Origin: CAVQYV01 sp963718295 [NCBI: uncultured Methylomirabilota bacterium]
GTDB lineage: Bacteria; Methylomirabilota; Methylomirabilia; CAVQYV01
NCBI GenBank assembly: GCA_963718295.1
Contig: CAVQYV010000014.1
Coordinates: 5,882 to 69,881 of the forward strand
Direction of reading: 5' to 3'
Length of the DNA: 64,000 nucleotides
The position numbers were made by a program, and so were the translations under genes. The notes under the pieces are model-generated. The model searched no databases and was not told the origin of the DNA. It saw only the letters and a program-made list of their open reading frames with translations. Shown here piece by piece: positions 53,776 to 61,318 of the stretch (position 1 is its first letter; each line of letters starts with the position of its first letter).

Positions 53776-53988
53776 TCAGGTTGCGGTCACCAGCTCGTAG
53801 CACCGCTTCCGGATGGAGCGGAAGAGCAGGAGCTTCTCTTCCTTCAGGGCCAGCCTCAAGATCATCTGTCGGGCACCGGATACGATCCGACCCGCTACCT
53901 GGATCAGCTTCCAGCGAAAGGCGGCGATGGTGTGCTGCCACCAAGACTTCGGACAGGCCAGGCGTTTGAAGCCGATGAAGAGATTGTG
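53776..53988 (-). pseudogene. C-terminal remnant of an IS1380-type transposase
   Basis: Seventy codons read HNLFIGFKRLACPKSWWQH, then FRWKLIQVAGRIVSGARQMILRL, and end LFRSIRKRCYELVTAT. This matches the end of IS1380-family transposases (WFKR ... GR..R..R ... LF). The fragment is cut at 53988 exactly where the GTGGAGGGGACG repeats begin. The catalytic part is gone. Confidence 0.6.
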
Positions 53989-53990
53989 GG

Positions 53991-54071
53991 GTGGAGGGGA
54001 CGGGGGTGGAGGGGACGTTGTTCAAGGTGAGGTGGAGGGGACGGTGAGGTGGAGGGGACGTTGTTCAATAT
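53991..54071 (+). repeat. REP-like repeat cluster left of the RAYT gene
   Basis: GTGGAGGGGACG occurs four times (53991, 54006, 54032, 54049); two copies continue as TTGTTCAA. The last copy ends GGGGACGTTGTTCAATAT (54054-54071), an exact inverse complement of 55107-55124 on the far side of the transposase gene. Confidence 0.85.
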
Positions 54072-54079
54072 CATCACTT

Positions 54080-55063
54080 TTATCCCCTTTCCTCTTCCTT
54101 TCGGATGGCCATCGCAATCGCTGATGTCCCCACGCCTACCTTCCGGGCGATCTCGGCCATGGGAAGTCCCATTTCTCGGGCCAGATGACATGCGATCTGA
54201 GCCCTCACCTGGGACACCTTCCTCCTTCGCCCACCGCGCAGAAGCTCCTGTTCGTTCACGCCTTCTGCCTTGCACGCCTTCTTGATGATTGCAGCAGCCG
54301 AGTCGTTCCCACCCTGATACCGTATCTGCCGTGCTATCTTTTCCTCCGCTTCCTGCAACACGGCCTGGACGAAATCGCCACTCCCCAGGATGCGGGCATC
54401 GTGCTCTATCTCTCCCCTTTTCCTTCCGAGGGACAGGACCTGCGACCAGCCCCCGAGGCTTCGGATCAGCCCTCCTCCCACGAGTTCAGGGCGTCTGCCC
54501 CAGTCTTTTCCCTCCGATAGGAACTCGTGGTAGATGCGAATCGCTTTCTTCCGGTCGGGGCTGAATTGCCCGAGCACATATTCCTTTTCCTGCCAATCGT
54601 TGGGATGCTTTCCCACCAAGGCGCTGTGGCCACTCCAAGGGTAGCGATCCAGCTCCTGCACACTTTTGACCACCTGGGCCCGCAGGGGATTCAGGTGAAT
54701 ATAGCGGACCAGCTCCAGCAAGTAGGGGTCTTTTTCGCAGACGATGGACTTGAATCGATTCTGAAAGAGATGACCGCTCCTTCTATGCTTCCGGTTAAAC
54801 CAGATTGCATAGCCCGTCAACAGCCTGCGCATGAAGGTGGAAATCCCTTCCTTGCCGCTGAAGAGCAGCAGGTGGACATGATTGTCCAGGATCGCCCAGG
54901 CCAGGATGCGGGTTTGGGTCTCCTTCACCAAGATGCGCACCCGAGAGAGGAAATGCTCGCGATCCTCGTCCCCTTCAAAGATCCGTCGGCCTTCGATGCC
55001 TCGAATCATGGCATGGTGAAGGGTTCCGGGTGCGTCGAATCGAGCTTGTCGCGGCATGGTCAT
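54080..55063 (-). mobile_element. REP-associated tyrosine transposase (RAYT, Y1 family)
   Basis: A 327-residue protein. The N-terminal Y1 (HUH) domain shows MPRQARFDAPGTLHHAMIRG, the metal-binding HUH in DNHVHLLLF and the nucleophile Tyr region LVRYIHLNPLRA. The C-terminal 80 residues carry a DnaA/HTH-like domain (QVRAQIACHLAREMGLPMAEIARKVGVG). Such single-copy transposases spread REP elements. It is flanked by an 18-bp inverted repeat (54054-54071 and 55107-55124). It sits within a probable cassette array and interrupts it. Confidence 0.92.
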
Positions 55064-55106
55064 CCCTTACCATAGAGCAGAAGGTTTTTCAAGACATATT
55101 TTGAAC

Positions 55107-55124
55107 ATATTGAACAACGTCCCC
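55107..55124 (-). repeat. REP-like inverted partner right of the RAYT gene
   Basis: Exact 18-bp inverse complement of 54054-54071 (ATATTGAACAACGTCCCC). Together the two arms define the edges of the RAYT insertion, about 1.07 kb. Confidence 0.85.
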
Positions 55125-55148
55125 CTCAACGTTCCCTGGCGGCCGAAC

Positions 55149-55298
55149 GGGGCGGCGGATCATCCGCGCGGGCGAAGGCGAGCCAACTCGCCGCAGCCCG
55201 TGGCGGCTGCATCCGTGTGATGGGCCGCGCCCTGCGTCGGCCCGAACGCGGATGACCATCCGCCGCCCCGATGAGCCGATGCGAAGCGTCGGCTCATC
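55149..55298. repeat. Structured non-coding block with nested inverted repeats
   Basis: GGGGCGGCGGAT-CATCCGCG (55149-55168) is inverted at 55247-55269 with a 3-nt insertion. A 10-bp perfect hairpin GATGAGCCGA/TCGGCTCATC follows (55270-55279 with 55289-55298). No gene is seen here. It lies between the RAYT edge and attC-like site 2. Confidence 0.7.
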
Positions 55299-55372
55299 GT
55301 TCCACTTGAGGGGCTGGCCGAAAGCAGGCAACGCCCGCTCTTGGGCAGTCCCGCTCGAAGTGATCGTTAGGT
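55292..55372 (-). other. attC-like recombination site 2
   Basis: Read leftward, ACCTAAC (55372-55366) is an exact R'' box directly abutting the stop codon of the PhzF gene. L'' CACTTCGAGCGGG pairs with CCCCTCAAGTG leaving two unpaired bases, the extrahelical bases typical of attC. The R' box is degenerate (ACGATGAGC in place of a CGTTRRRY-like core). Length about 81 bp. Confidence 0.5.
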
Positions 55373-56152
55373 TTAGAAGGCTATTTCTGCCTCCATGAAT
55401 GTCACGGCATTGCCAGATAGAACCACTCGGTTGCCTCTTACCTCGCAAGTGAGATTGCCACCACGCTTAGACACTTGTCTTGCGGACAAAAAGTTTTTGC
55501 CAAGTTTGCTGGCCCAGTACGGAGCAAGCTCACAATGGGCAGAACCGGTGACGGGGTCTTCCGGAACACCAAACTTGGGAGCAAAGAAACGGCTAACGAA
55601 ATCTACTTCAATGCCTGGGGCAGTGACGATGACACCACGCAAATCTAGCTGGGCAAGCAGGATGTGGTTTGGCGCGATGGCGCGCACGGTTGCCTCACTA
55701 TCGAATACGGCCAAGTAATCCTCGGCAACCAATACCTCAATTGGGCATATGCCTAGAGCCTTAACCAGGGTGTCGGGAATCGCGCAGGAGGTTGGCGGAC
55801 AAGCCGGGAAGTCCATTTGCAGGCGATCTTTATGCTTTTCCACGAACAACTCACCACTACGCGTTTCAAAAGTAATGACTGGTTCGGTGTAGCCAAGCAT
55901 TTCGAATATGACGTGCGCCGTTGCAAGGGTGGCGTGGCCACATAAATCAACTTCCTTTACGGGGGTGAACCAACGCAGGCTAAAAGAATTTCCAGAGGGC
56001 ACGAAGAAAGCGGTTTCTGACAAATTGTTTTCTTCCGCGATGGCCTGAAGCTGGCTATCGTCCAGCCAGCTTTCTAGCGGGCATACAGCCGCCGGGTTCC
56101 CCTCGAATGCGCGGCTTGCAAAGGCATCCACTTGGTATTGTTTGATTTTCAT
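55373..56152 (-). CDS. PhzF family protein (probable cassette gene)
   Basis: A 259-residue isomerase-like protein of the PhzF/YddE fold. It begins KQYQVDAFASRAFEGNPAAVCPL, has the catalytic Glu region AEENNLSETAFF and the HATLATAHV segment, and ends with the mirror GVPEDPVTGSAHCELAPYW. PhzF relatives are frequent in integron cassettes. The stop abuts an attC-like site and another lies 30 nt upstream of the start. The substrate is unknown; a role in phenazine synthesis is not implied. Confidence 0.9.
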   Translation of the reverse strand: MKIKQYQVDAFASRAFEGNPAAVCPLESWLDDSQLQAIAEENNLSETAFFVPSGNSFSLRWFTPVKEVDLCGHATLATAHVIFEMLGYTEPVITFETRSGELFVEKHKDRLQMDFPACPPTSCAIPDTLVKALGICPIEVLVAEDYLAVFDSEATVRAIAPNHILLAQLDLRGVIVTAPGIEVDFVSRFFAPKFGVPEDPVTGSAHCELAPYWASKLGKNFLSARQVSKRGGNLTCEVRGNRVVLSGNAVTFMEAEIAF

Positions 56153-56183
56153 GTCCGGTATGCGTGGGGAAAACCGAATGCTG

Positions 56184-56241
56184 GGCTAACCGGCGCAAAA
56201 GGGTGGAGCGTGAGTGGAGCCCTTTTGCGTCCGAGTTCAGC
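56184..56241 (-). other. attC-like recombination site 1
   Basis: Read leftward: R''-like GCTGAAC (56241-56235), L'' GG(A)CGCAAAAGGG pairing with L' CCCTTTTGCGCC with one extrahelical A, a 16-nt loop, and R'-like GTTAGCC (56190-56184). The 58-bp size is that of a minimal attC. It lies between the aldo/keto reductase stop and the PhzF start, same orientation as sites 2 and 3. Confidence 0.6.
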
Positions 56242-56296
56242 GCCTTGCTAGATGGAAAGCTGTTGCCCCCAGGCTGGGAGTCAGGGCCCGCAACTG

Positions 56297-57292
56297 TTAC
56301 TGGTTGACCGCCGCCATCCTTTCAGGCGGGTATCGATCCCCGAGCACCTGATCTGCCAATTCATTGAGCGTAGCTCGATTCTCCTCTGTGAGGCGACAGT
56401 CAAGTGCCCCCAGGTTGGTCTGGAGATTGGCGAGCTTGGTCGTGCCTGGAATGGCTACAACATGATCTCCTTGGTCCAACACCCAGGCCAATGCAACCTG
56501 CGCTGCCACGCATCCCTTTTGGGCAGCAATCTCCTTGATCGCCTCCACCAGTTTGAGGTTAGACTCGATATTTCCCGGCTGAAACCGAGGCTGCATCTGG
56601 GCCCGGAAATCAGTCTCGCTGGTGGGCCGATCGCTGGTTGAGGTGTAGCGGCCGGTCAGCATTCCCCTACCTAAGGGCGAGTAGGCTACCAAGCTGATGC
56701 CAAGCTCCACACATGTGGGGAGTATGTCCTTCTCAATATCACGGCTAAATATCGAGTACTCGGTCTGAAGGGCGGCAATGGGATGAACAGCATGTGCCCG
56801 CTCAATCGTCTTGGCTGAAGCCTCTGACAAGCCAACAGCCCCGATCTTGCCCTCTTGAACTAACTTCGCCATCTCACCCACTGTATCCTCGATCTGCGTG
56901 GCCGGATCAACACGGTGGAGATAATACAGGTCAATCTTTTCGGTACCCAGACGCTTAAGACTCTTTTCGCAAGAGTTCCGGACATTGGCCGGAGAGCCGT
57001 CCACCCCCACGAAGGCGCCCGTGGCCGGGTCCCGTTGGGGACCAAACTTGGTCGCCAGAACAATTTGGTCCCAACGTCCGGCAAAAGCCTTACCCAGTAG
57101 TTGCTCATTGTGTCCTTGGCCGTAGATTTCCGCCGTATCAAAATGAGTGATACCCAGATCTACGGCCCGGTGGAGTAGATTGATGGCCTCCGACTCTTGC
57201 GTGGGTTCCCCGTAAAACTCGGAAAGTCCCATACATCCAAGTCCAATGGCCGATACTGAAATCCCTGATTGCCCAAGATTACGTGACAACAT
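56297..57292 (-). CDS. Aldo/keto reductase (probable cassette gene)
   Basis: A 331-residue NADPH-dependent reductase of the YhdN/AKR13-like group. The catalytic tetrad is visible: Asp and Tyr in FDTAEIYGQGHNE, Lys in ATKFG, and His in YYLHRVDP. The NADP region LVAYSPLGRGMLTG and GTTKLANLQTNLGA are present. Start at 57292 chosen for AAAGGAGG five nt upstream. An attC-like site follows its stop. Substrate unknown. Confidence 0.93.
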   Translation of the reverse strand: MLSRNLGQSGISVSAIGLGCMGLSEFYGEPTQESEAINLLHRAVDLGITHFDTAEIYGQGHNEQLLGKAFAGRWDQIVLATKFGPQRDPATGAFVGVDGSPANVRNSCEKSLKRLGTEKIDLYYLHRVDPATQIEDTVGEMAKLVQEGKIGAVGLSEASAKTIERAHAVHPIAALQTEYSIFSRDIEKDILPTCVELGISLVAYSPLGRGMLTGRYTSTSDRPTSETDFRAQMQPRFQPGNIESNLKLVEAIKEIAAQKGCVAAQVALAWVLDQGDHVVAIPGTTKLANLQTNLGALDCRLTEENRATLNELADQVLGDRYPPERMAAVNQ

Positions 57293-57355
57293 AACGCCTC
57301 CTTTACCTTTACCCTTAAACATAGACTTGATCCCTAGTCCCTCATTTAGCACCTA

Positions 57356-57430
57356 ATCGGGATAGGGAGGGGCCTCACGGCCTCCCCCCTCCCACACCAC
57401 CTGGCATACGGATCACGTACCAAGGCGGTT
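57356..57430 (-). ncRNA. Group II intron domains V-VI and 3' splice end
   Basis: Read leftward, the helix CCGCCTTGGTACG-TGAT-CCGTATGCCAGGTGGTG (57430-57396) has the size and form of domain V. A GGGAGGGG-rich hairpin (domain VI) follows and ends in CCCGAT at 57356. The exon after it reads TAGGTGC, as in an attC R' box (GT|TAGGT). The 5' part of the intron is missing. Confidence 0.6.
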
Positions 57431-57442
57431 CGGCAGATTCAG

Positions 57443-57862
57443 TCAAGAAGGATGGCGTTGATATAAGCGGGGAACCCCGAGCTGGTCGAAGTAGCCGCCG
57501 GGAAGGGCAAAAGCGAGGGCGGGGCTTCGGCTCAACCGCCACGGCCCGTGCGCAGACTTACAGGTATTCCAGGCAAGATCACGGCTTACCCCGCGCTTGA
57601 TGAGCTCCCGATATCCACGACGCCCCCACTGCTTCCACAGGTAACACCGCAGCCGACGCCGCACCCAGGAGTCCAGTTCCTTGAAGGCCGACTTCGCCTC
57701 AGCTAACCCAAAATAGCCGTGCCAGCCAACCAGGTACTCGCGGAGATCCCGGACTACCACCTGCAGCGAGACGCCACGGGTGCGCTGGGCCAGTCGTCGG
57801 ATCTCATCCTTAAACCCCTTTAAGGCCTTCTGGCTCACAGTCAGCCGGTTTGACCTCTGCGC
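57443..57862 (-). pseudogene. Maturase (X domain) remnant of a group II intron
   Basis: About 135 codons starting inside the protein: RLTVSQKALKGFKDEIRRLAQRTRG, then YLVGWHGYFGLAEAKSAFKELDSWVRRRLRCYLWKQW and HGPWRLSRSPALAFALP. This is the maturase-specific C-terminus of intron-encoded reverse transcriptases, most like group IIC-attC types. The RT domain is absent; coding sequence stops at the TGTTACC repeats near 57862. Confidence 0.85.
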
Positions 57863-57889
57863 TGTTACCTGTTACCTGTTACCTGTTAC
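57862..57889. repeat. Four tandem copies of TGTTACC
   Basis: A perfect 7-bp tandem repeat marks the join between the truncated intron and the GC-rich ruvX region. Confidence 0.9.
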
Positions 57890-57967
57890 CTGCTGTATGC
57901 TGTCGACTGTTGGCTATTGCCAATCTATCCTTGCGCACGGCCCCCCTATCCTTTATATATACCCCCC

Positions 57968-58423
57968 ATGAGAATTCTCGCGATCGATTACGGGGAGAAA
58001 CGAATCGGCCTGGCCGTCTCCGACGAGATGGGGATCACGGCGCGGGGGATCTCCGTCATCGAGCGCAAGTCGAAGCGCGCGGACCTGGACGCCATCGCAG
58101 CGGCCGTCTCGGAGTACGGCGCCGGCGCGGTCGTCGTCGGCTACCCCCTGAGGCTTGACGGATCGGCGGGCATCCAGTGCGGGAAGGTGGACCGCTTTAT
58201 CGCCTCCCTCAGAGGGCTCTTTTCCGTTCCCGTCATCGCCTGGGACGAAACGTTGTCGACGAAGGAAGCCGAGGAGCTGATGCGCGAGGCGGGCGTGAAG
58301 CGCAAAAAGAAGCGGGGCATGGTGGACCGGATCGCCGCCGCCGTCATCCTGCAGGACTACCTGAACAAGAAGACCCGTCACGAGGCTGAACGTCCGGCGA
58401 GTCTTGAAGATAAAAGCCGATGA
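57968..58423 (+). CDS. ruvX: Holliday-junction resolvase-like RuvX (YqgF)
   Basis: A 151-residue RNase H-fold protein. The catalytic Asp is in ILAIDYGEKRIGLAVSD; later motifs are VVVGYPLRLDGS, WDETLSTKEAE and the final Asp in VDRIAAAVILQDYL. YqgF proteins process pre-16S rRNA ends or nick junctions. The ATG at 57968 starts the fold; no strong RBS is visible. Its stop overlaps the mltG start (ATGA). First gene of the cell-wall cluster. Confidence 0.92.
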   Translation: MRILAIDYGEKRIGLAVSDEMGITARGISVIERKSKRADLDAIAAAVSEYGAGAVVVGYPLRLDGSAGIQCGKVDRFIASLRGLFSVPVIAWDETLSTKEAEELMREAGVKRKKKRGMVDRIAAAVILQDYLNKKTRHEAERPASLEDKSR

Positions 58424-59448
58424 AGCCCTTCGAGTTTCTCCGCCATCGCCGCCTGTGGATCGTTGCGCTCATCGCGACGACGGGAATCCTTGCCGCAGTT
58501 TGGTTTCTCGGCACCCTCCAGCGGCCCGCCACCGGCAACGACGAGATCGTCCTCGTGCATATCCCGCGGGGCACGCCCTTCGCCCAGGTCGTCAATCTCC
58601 TCGACGAGAAGGGTCTCGTCAGGAGCCGGCTTCTCTTCCGGGCCATGGCTTATTTTTACAGCGCCCCCCAGCAGATCAAGGCCGGCGAGTATGAATTCTC
58701 CAGAGCCCTGCCGCAGGGGGAAATCCTGAGGAAGCTCATCGACGGGGATGTCAAGAAACACACCGTCGTGGTCCCCGAGGGGTTCACCGTGCGCAAGATC
58801 GCCGAGCGCCTTGCCGCGAAGGGTCTCGTGGATGAGAAGGAGTTCCTGCGCCTCGCCAGGGACAAGGAATTCCTGGCCACCCTGAAGATCCCGGCGGCCA
58901 GCGCCGAAGGGTTCCTCTTCCCCGACACGTACCACTTCGACCGGACCATGGACGCCCGGATGATCCTGAAAGCGATGTCCGACCGGTTCTGGGTCAAGGT
59001 GACAGGTGCGATGGTCGAGAAGGCCCGCGCGCAGGGGCTCGGCCTCAAGGAGTGGGTGACGCTCGCCTCGATCATCGAGAAGGAGACGGGCCGCAAAGAG
59101 GAGATGCCGCTCGTGTCGGCCGTCTTCCACAACCGCCTGCGAATCAAGATGCCGCTGCAGAGCGACCCGACGGTGATTTACGGCATCGAGAATTTCGACG
59201 GAAATTTGACGCGCAAACACCTGGAGCGCCAAAATCCCTACAACAGCTACCTCAACCGGGGGCTCCCGCCAGGCCCCATCTGCAACCCCGGCATGGATGC
59301 CCTCACGGCAACCCTGAACCCCGCCCCGGTCCCGTATCTCTACTTCGTCTCCCGCAATGACGGGTCCCACCAGTTCTCCGCGACGCTCGCCGAGCACAGC
59401 CGGGCCGTCCGGAAGTACCAGATCCTTCGAAAATCCAGCGGAAATTAA
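58420..59448 (+). CDS. mltG: Endolytic murein transglycosylase MltG
   Basis: A 342-residue inner-membrane protein. One N-terminal helix (LWIVALIATTGILAAVWFL), a LysM-like segment (VVVPEGFTVRKIAERLAAKGLV) and the YceG catalytic domain with the active Glu in ASIIEKETGR. SDPTVIYGIENF, NPYNSYLNRGLPPGPICNPG and the ending YLYFVSRNDGSHQFSATLAEH are diagnostic. It cuts nascent glycan strands during peptidoglycan synthesis. Overlaps ruvX by 4 nt. Confidence 0.96.
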   Translation: MKPFEFLRHRRLWIVALIATTGILAAVWFLGTLQRPATGNDEIVLVHIPRGTPFAQVVNLLDEKGLVRSRLLFRAMAYFYSAPQQIKAGEYEFSRALPQGEILRKLIDGDVKKHTVVVPEGFTVRKIAERLAAKGLVDEKEFLRLARDKEFLATLKIPAASAEGFLFPDTYHFDRTMDARMILKAMSDRFWVKVTGAMVEKARAQGLGLKEWVTLASIIEKETGRKEEMPLVSAVFHNRLRIKMPLQSDPTVIYGIENFDGNLTRKHLERQNPYNSYLNRGLPPGPICNPGMDALTATLNPAPVPYLYFVSRNDGSHQFSATLAEHSRAVRKYQILRKSSGN

Positions 59449-59457
59449 AGTTTTTTC

Positions 59458-59486
59458 TTGACAGGGATGGAAGACGGCCCTACTAT
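59458..59486 (+). promoter_or_regulatory. Promoter of the mraZ-dcw operon
   Basis: TTGACA (59458-59463), a 17-nt spacer, TACTAT (59481-59486, 4 of 6). The predicted start near 59493 abuts the MraZ operator repeats. Confidence 0.7.
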
Positions 59487-59495
59487 TGCATCCAA

Positions 59496-59520
59496 GTGGA
59501 GCAAAGTGGATGATTGTGGA
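59496..59520 (+). promoter_or_regulatory. MraZ operator repeats
   Basis: GTGGA occurs at 59496, 59506 and 59516, exact 10-bp period. MraZ binds repeats of GTGG(G) spaced one helical turn upstream of its own gene, so these likely allow autoregulation of the dcw operon. Confidence 0.75.
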
Positions 59521-59532
59521 GGAGTATCTCGT

Positions 59533-59979
59533 ATGTCTGTGTTCCGGGGGAGATATTACCATACCATTGACGACAAAGGAAGAATCATCTTCCCCGCCAA
59601 GCTCCGCGAGGTCTTCTCAGAGAAGTACGACAACCGGATGGTCATCACGAACTGGGATGGCTATCTCATGGTCTTCCCCTTCGACGAGTGGCAGATCCTC
59701 GAGGAGAAAATCTCCCATCAATCCGTCCTGAAAAAAGAAGTCCGCGCGTTTCAGCGCTTCTTCATGTCCGGGGCGGTGGACTGCACCTTCGACAGCCAGG
59801 GCCGGATCCTGATCCCCCCGCCGCTCCGCGATTACGCCAAGCTGGAAAAAGACATCGTCCTGGCCGGCATGGTCCGGGTCATCGAGATCTGGGGCAAGGA
59901 ACGCTTCGAAGAGGAGATCCGAAAGTCAGGCGAACAGATAGAGAGCTTCAGCGATTACATGGCCGACCTGGGAATCTGA
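59533..59979 (+). CDS. mraZ: Transcriptional regulator MraZ
   Basis: A 148-residue AbrB-like regulator with two swapped-hairpin repeats: [24 protein letters not shown] and [22 protein letters not shown], each with the D-x2-G-R motif. It controls the division/cell-wall cluster. The ATG at 59533 is chosen because GGAGGAG lies upstream and the first repeat starts there; an earlier in-frame ATG would lie inside the promoter. Confidence 0.96.
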   Translation: MSVFRGRYYHTIDDKGRIIFPAKLREVFSEKYDNRMVITNWDGYLMVFPFDEWQILEEKISHQSVLKKEVRAFQRFFMSGAVDCTFDSQGRILIPPPLRDYAKLEKDIVLAGMVRVIEIWGKERFEEEIRKSGEQIESFSDYMADLGI

Positions 59980-60041
59980 CGGGCCAGCTCCCCTGGCGGG
60001 ATTCCCGCGTTTGCATCCACCGATGATCCTTGAAAAGAGAA

Positions 60042-61007
60042 ATGGACAGCGCAGGGGTGACGTCTACCTATCACGAACCGGTCATGCTGCAGGAGGTCCT
60101 CGAGTCGCTTGACCTGAAGCCCGGCGGCATCTATGTGGACGGCACCGTGGGCGGCGGCGGGCACGCGCGGGGAATCCTTTCCGCCACGGCCCCCGACGGA
60201 ATCCTGGTCGGCATCGACCGGGACGACGACGCCCTCGCGGAATCGGGTCGGGTCCTGGAACCCTTCGGCACGCGCAAGCTCCTCGTCAAGGGGGATTATG
60301 CCGATCTGGAGGAAATCCTCTCCCGGCTCGGGATCGAGCGTGTCGACGGCATCGTGCTGGACCTCGGGGTGTCCTCGCATCAGCTCGAGACGGCCGAGAG
60401 GGGCTTCAGCTTCACGAAGCCCGCACCGCTCGATATGCGGATGGACCGGGACGCGCCCCGGACGGCACGACAGATCGTGAACACGGCCGATGCGCGGGAG
60501 CTCAAACGGATCCTGCGCAATTACGGCGAGGAGCTGCTCGCCGGTCGCATCGCGCGGGCCATCGTCGAGAAAAGAGAGGCGAGCCCTATCGAAACTACGG
60601 ATGAACTCGCGGGCATTATCGCCTCTGCAACACCGGCGCGCATGAGCCACGGGAGGATCCACCCCGCAACAAGGACCTTTCAGGCGCTCAGGATCGCCGT
60701 CAACGATGAGCTGACAAGCTTGGAGGGGGGCATCGCCTCGGGAATCGAGCATTTAAAGGAAGGCGGGCGGTTTTCCGTCATCTCCTTCCACTCGCTGGAA
60801 GACCGGATGGTGAAGGATCTTTTCCGCGATGCCTCGCGGGGATGCACCTGCCCTCGCGATCTTCCCGTTTGCGCCTGCGGGGGCAAACCCAGGCTTCGGG
60901 TCATCACCCGCAAGCCGCTCCGTCCCGGCGAGGACGAGGTGGACCGAAACCCCAGGGCGCGCAGCGCGAAACTTCGAACGGCGGAGAGGATTGGATCATG
61001 CCCGTAG
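60042..61007 (+). CDS. rsmH: 16S rRNA (cytosine-1402 N4) methyltransferase RsmH
   Basis: A 321-residue SAM-dependent methyltransferase (MraW). Diagnostic features: YHEPVMLQEVLESL at the start, the SAM loop DGTVGGGGHARGIL, LDLGVSSHQLE, and FSVISFHSLEDRMVK near the end. A Cys-rich insert (CTCPRDLPVCACGG) is usual. ATG at 60042 is preferred over the TTG 12 nt earlier, though the RBS is weak. Its 3' end overlaps ftsL. Confidence 0.96.
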   Translation: MDSAGVTSTYHEPVMLQEVLESLDLKPGGIYVDGTVGGGGHARGILSATAPDGILVGIDRDDDALAESGRVLEPFGTRKLLVKGDYADLEEILSRLGIERVDGIVLDLGVSSHQLETAERGFSFTKPAPLDMRMDRDAPRTARQIVNTADARELKRILRNYGEELLAGRIARAIVEKREASPIETTDELAGIIASATPARMSHGRIHPATRTFQALRIAVNDELTSLEGGIASGIEHLKEGGRFSVISFHSLEDRMVKDLFRDASRGCTCPRDLPVCACGGKPRLRVITRKPLRPGEDEVDRNPRARSAKLRTAERIGSCP

Positions 61008-61318
61008 CGAAAATGGCACGGCCCAGAACGGCAGCAGTCGGGAGGGAGACGACGGGACTGCGCGTCTCCACGCTCATCCTGTCGCTTCTGGTGCTGGTGG
61101 CCGTGGCGCTCGTCTACGTCTGGTCCCATCTCTACAACACACAGCTCAAGTACCGGATCGCCGAGGAAATGACCGTCCGGGACAACCTCACCGAGGAAAA
61201 CCGCAGGCTGAAAGTGGAGATCGCCACCCTGAAATCGCCCCAGCGGATCGAGTCCATCGCCCGGGACAAGCTGAAGCTTCAATACCCTGAACGCGAGCAG
61301 GTGGTTCTCATCAAATGA
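60998..61318 (+). CDS. ftsL: Cell-division protein FtsL
   Basis: A 106-residue bitopic protein: short basic cytoplasmic tail, one membrane helix (LILSLLVLVAVALVYVWSHL), then a leucine-zipper-like coiled coil (IAEEMTVRDNLTEENRRLKVEIATLKSPQRI). This layout, and its place between rsmH and ftsI, identifies FtsL. GGAGAGGA precedes the ATG. Its stop overlaps the ftsI start (ATGA). Confidence 0.85.
   Translation: MPVAKMARPRTAAVGRETTGLRVSTLILSLLVLVAVALVYVWSHLYNTQLKYRIAEEMTVRDNLTEENRRLKVEIATLKSPQRIESIARDKLKLQYPEREQVVLIK

Noticed and set aside
57862-57889. CRISPR-like repeat
   Set aside because: A contiguous 7-bp tandem repeat without spacers; no array or cas gene is present in the window.
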